Part shown: positions 61,471 to 64,000 of the stretch, piece after piece
How the letters are laid out: every line of letters starts with the position of its first letter
Position numbering within the stretch: the stretch's first letter is position 1
Origin: Acorus gramineus
Taxonomy: Eukaryota > Streptophyta > Magnoliopsida > Acorales > Acoraceae
NCBI GenBank assembly: GCA_030737835.1
Contig: CM060848.1
Span: 17,833,309 to 17,897,308, forward strand
Direction: 5' to 3'
Length of the DNA: 64,000 nucleotides
Notes under the pieces: model-generated
The model's input: only the letters and a program-made list of their open reading frames with translations
The model's database searches: none
Told to the model about the DNA's origin: nothing
Made by a program: the position numbers and the translations under genes

Positions 61471-62341
61471 ATGGCGTCGACGACGGCGATAACATCCGCA
61501 TCGGCCCCAAAACGCTTCGCCTTTGCATCAAAACCCTCCCTCCTCCCTCCACCTTCTCTACAGCTTCGCCCTTCAAAGCATGTCAGGAGAACCCCAACCC
61601 GGGCGGTCTGTTCGACCTCCCAGACTTCCAAGACCGGGGTCTGGTCTATCAGGTCAGTTTTCGTTAGGGTTTCGTTGCTTGGATTTGTGAATTGTCGGTG
61701 ATTTTTTTTAATTTTTCATTAAAAAAAAAGGGAGGATTTGGTGGTGCCTTCGTCTCCGTATTTCCCGGTGGATGCGCAGGCGGGGCAGGGTCCGCCTCCG
61801 ATGGTGCAGGAGCGGTTCCAGAGCGTCATTAGTCAGCTTTTCCAGCATGTATGGCTCAAATTTTTGAATTTTTTTTTAATATATGATGTTGTTTTTGAGT
61901 GATTTGTTTGGTTGTACTTCTCAAATTGGTATCTTTTTTTTTTTCTGTAGAGGATAATACGGTGTGGAGGGCCGGTGGACGATGACATGGCAAACATCAT
62001 TGTTGCTCAGCTGCTTTACCTCGACGCGATCGATCCCACTAAGGTTTGACATTGCTTCAATTTGATGTTATGAGTTGAGATTGGGTGATGTTTTGATTAG
62101 TTTATTGGGGTGAATTTTGGTAGGATATCCTTATGTACGTGAACTCTCCAGGAGGTTCTGTGACGGCAGGTGGTTGATGGTGTCTTTTTTTTTTTTTTGT
62201 TGTGTGTTTGTGTTGTTTATGTTTTAGTTTTATCAATTTTGAAAGGATGGTGGGTTTTCTTGCATTAGGAATGGCCATATTTGACACTATGAGGCACATC
62301 AGGCCGGATGTCTCTACCGTTTGTGTTGGGCTTGCTGCCAG
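61471..62341 (+). CDS. CLPP5: plastid ATP-dependent Clp protease proteolytic subunit 5, 5' part
   Basis: Nuclear-encoded catalytic subunit of the stromal Clp protease core. Exons seen: 61471-61652, 61731-61848, 61951-62043, 62124-62169 and 62269-62341, all in phase. The N-terminus is a Ser/Ala/Pro/Arg-rich transit peptide of about 55 residues. The mature part begins near [20 protein letters not shown] and continues with [40 protein letters not shown], the oxyanion loop [14 protein letters not shown] and [13 protein letters not shown]. This wording is that of CLPP5 rather than CLPP3 or CLPP4. The exon ends just before the catalytic Ser (expected SMGAF), which must lie beyond 64000, so the catalytic triad cannot be checked. 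Intron 5 is at least 1.66 kb. The exon 2 acceptor follows a run of A instead of a pyrimidine tract. Confidence 0.93.
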
Positions 62342-64000
62342 GTAAGATGAAATCTCATTGTCTTCATTTCCATTGGTTTTGTTTATTTATCTGTGTTTTA
62401 TTGTTTTACATGTTTGTGGGATGTAGAAAGATAGATGGGTGGCTGCATTGGTGCATTGTGTTTTGGTACTTGATCTGTTATGTTGTATTGGTTTCTTATG
62501 GAAGTGACATATTTGTGTAAGCTGGTTTTCTTGATCTTCTTTTATAGGCCGAGCCATGGATTAGTTGGTGTATCATGTTCAAGTTAAAAGTTTTAATCAC
62601 CGATAATAATATGAACCTTTGATTGGAGAAATTCGTCTCAATCCGTGTCATTAAGCAGTTTACAGACTGCTTTTTCAAGATAGAAGAGGAGCGTTTTTAT
62701 TTCGAAAGAAGACTTTTTGATGTGGGTGTATAGTTTTTAGTTATGTGTTTGCACATGATAGTAGTGTGATGAGCACCTGGAAGTGCTATTATATACTGGT
62801 CAACTGCATAATTGATATTTTTTTGCATTTTACAGGATGTGCAAAACAATGAAATATTAAATGTTGATTCAAGTAATTGTCTGAAGTTGCAGTATTTATG
62901 TCTCATTACTTTGCACAAACACAACTGTTCATGTGGCATTGTGGCAGAATGAATATTTGTGATATTAAATTATCCAAACTTGCATTCAGTTCTTGTGTAT
63001 TTTTAATTTCTCTGAAATTCTTCTTGCGGATGCATGCATTTACCCACGTAATACAATTGTGTTATGTCGTCATTGTTGTGATTATCTTGCATCCCCAAAT
63101 TACTTAAAAACTTTTAACTTATCTAAGATCACATAATCTCTATATTCACTCTCTTCATAGCTATGAACCACTTTTCATTGTCATTTTACCATGGCATGTG
63201 GCTTAAGATCTACAATTGGGAGATCGTGGATGAAAATAATTAGTTCATTGCAGCAGAAAATCCACCTCTTTTAGAATAAGAATTAAGCTTCACTCTGTTA
63301 CAATACTCAACACATCCTGTAAGTATTCAATATATTTTGCACATATGCATTATGCATCTTTTCCATTTTCCTGCAATGTTACCAGGGCACTTTTTAACAT
63401 TTTTTGGTGTCAATTTATTTTGATGCACTTGGATACGATGGTAAAAGTATATGATGAATGAGCTATTTCCTTTCAGTCTGCTTTAACCTTCTCAAGCTAC
63501 AAATATTGTTTTCCCCCATCTCACTGTTTACCAAGAAGTATCACTAGAGTTATCAGAATGTTTTAACAGTGCTGGTGAATTGGTATATTTTGCTATGGTC
63601 TTTAACTCGTGAGTATCATGTGTTCTAAGCTTGCAGACTACATAAACTCATAGTGCCCTGTTTCTGTTGTTAATAAATTATATCATTGATATGGAGGCCG
63701 CATATCTGTTACCTTCACTTAAATTTTGCTGCTCAGACTAGATGTGCCGGAGGGGGGAACAAGCAATTTTACATCACCATAGCATGCATGTTTATTTGAC
63801 AGGGAGGGAGGGAGGGCCAGGGAGCAAGTAATTTTAAATCACCATAGCATGCGTGTTTGTTTGAGGACTAAACACTATCTGACAATGTTTGAAGAGTTGT
63901 TTAAAATTCTTATAGCGGGTTGGTTTTAGGCCAACGATTGGTCATATACTAATTCAATTATACTGGGGGCCTTTTCAATTATTTTGAGATGAGCCTCATA
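62342..64000 (+). other. CLPP5 intron 5, incomplete
   Basis: It starts with a good donor (GTAAGATG). No exon with the expected SMGAFLL coding was found before the window ends, so this whole stretch is read as intron. It contains a direct repeat near 63765-63863 and otherwise nothing recognised. Confidence 0.7.
63765..63863. repeat. two-copy direct repeat in CLPP5 intron 5
   Basis: ATCACCATAGCATGC followed by (A/G)TGTTT(A/G)TTTGA occurs twice, about 61 bases apart, with three or four differences and a GGGAGGGAGGGAGGG run between the copies. Confidence 0.8.

Noticed and set aside
1..64000. CRISPR arrays, bacterial operons, phage or defence islands
   Set aside because: No regularly spaced repeats with unique spacers, no prokaryotic gene organisation; every recognisable gene is a plant nuclear gene with spliceosomal introns or a ribosomal protein.

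Overview
This window is nuclear DNA of a flowering plant. Its genes are intron-rich with GT-AG junctions, intergenic DNA is AT-rich, and the proteins belong to plant families (a DUF26 cysteine-rich receptor kinase, a DUF247 protein, a plant EFR3 protein, a nuclear-encoded plastid ClpP). Small inverted-repeat transposons and LINE remnants fill much of the rest. The species cannot be named from the sequence. Several first exons are GC-rich while introns are very AT-rich.

Layout: (1) 1-36 is the possible start of a minus-strand gene leaving the left edge. (2) 717-914 minus encodes ribosomal protein S28, with a probable 5'-leader exon and promoter near 4.3-4.56 kb. (3) 5507-9926 minus is a nine-exon mitochondrial OXA1 insertase gene. 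(4) 10.4-13.3 kb is a transposon cluster with two long inverted-repeat elements. (5) 13502-16657 plus is a three-exon DUF247 gene with a SINE-like copy in intron 1 and a palindromic MITE in intron 2. (6) 18160-20936 plus is a four-exon universal stress protein gene. (7) 21.6-23.2 kb holds a LINE 3' remnant and MITEs. (8) 24437-27771 plus is a six-exon INO80-complex subunit B-like gene (PAPA-1 plus HIT zinc finger). (9) 30131-32824 minus is a cysteine-rich receptor-like kinase whose reading frame does not join cleanly at one intron. (10) 33-46 kb has no recognisable host gene; it holds hAT-like and Mutator-like MITEs, a possible larger hAT derivative and a decayed LINE. (11) 47665-59361 plus is a 19-exon EFR3-like gene. 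(12) 61471-62341 plus is the 5' part of plastid CLPP5; the gene continues beyond the right edge.

The genes are unrelated housekeeping, signalling and stress genes and do not form a pathway or cluster. Exon models were built by hand, and each complete model except the receptor kinase sums to a multiple of three. I found no clearly new biological system. The most notable signals are families of near-palindromic elements with 9-bp target duplications, a GC-AG intron in OXA1, MITE insertion inside a short coding intron of the DUF247 gene, and the phase break in the receptor kinase.
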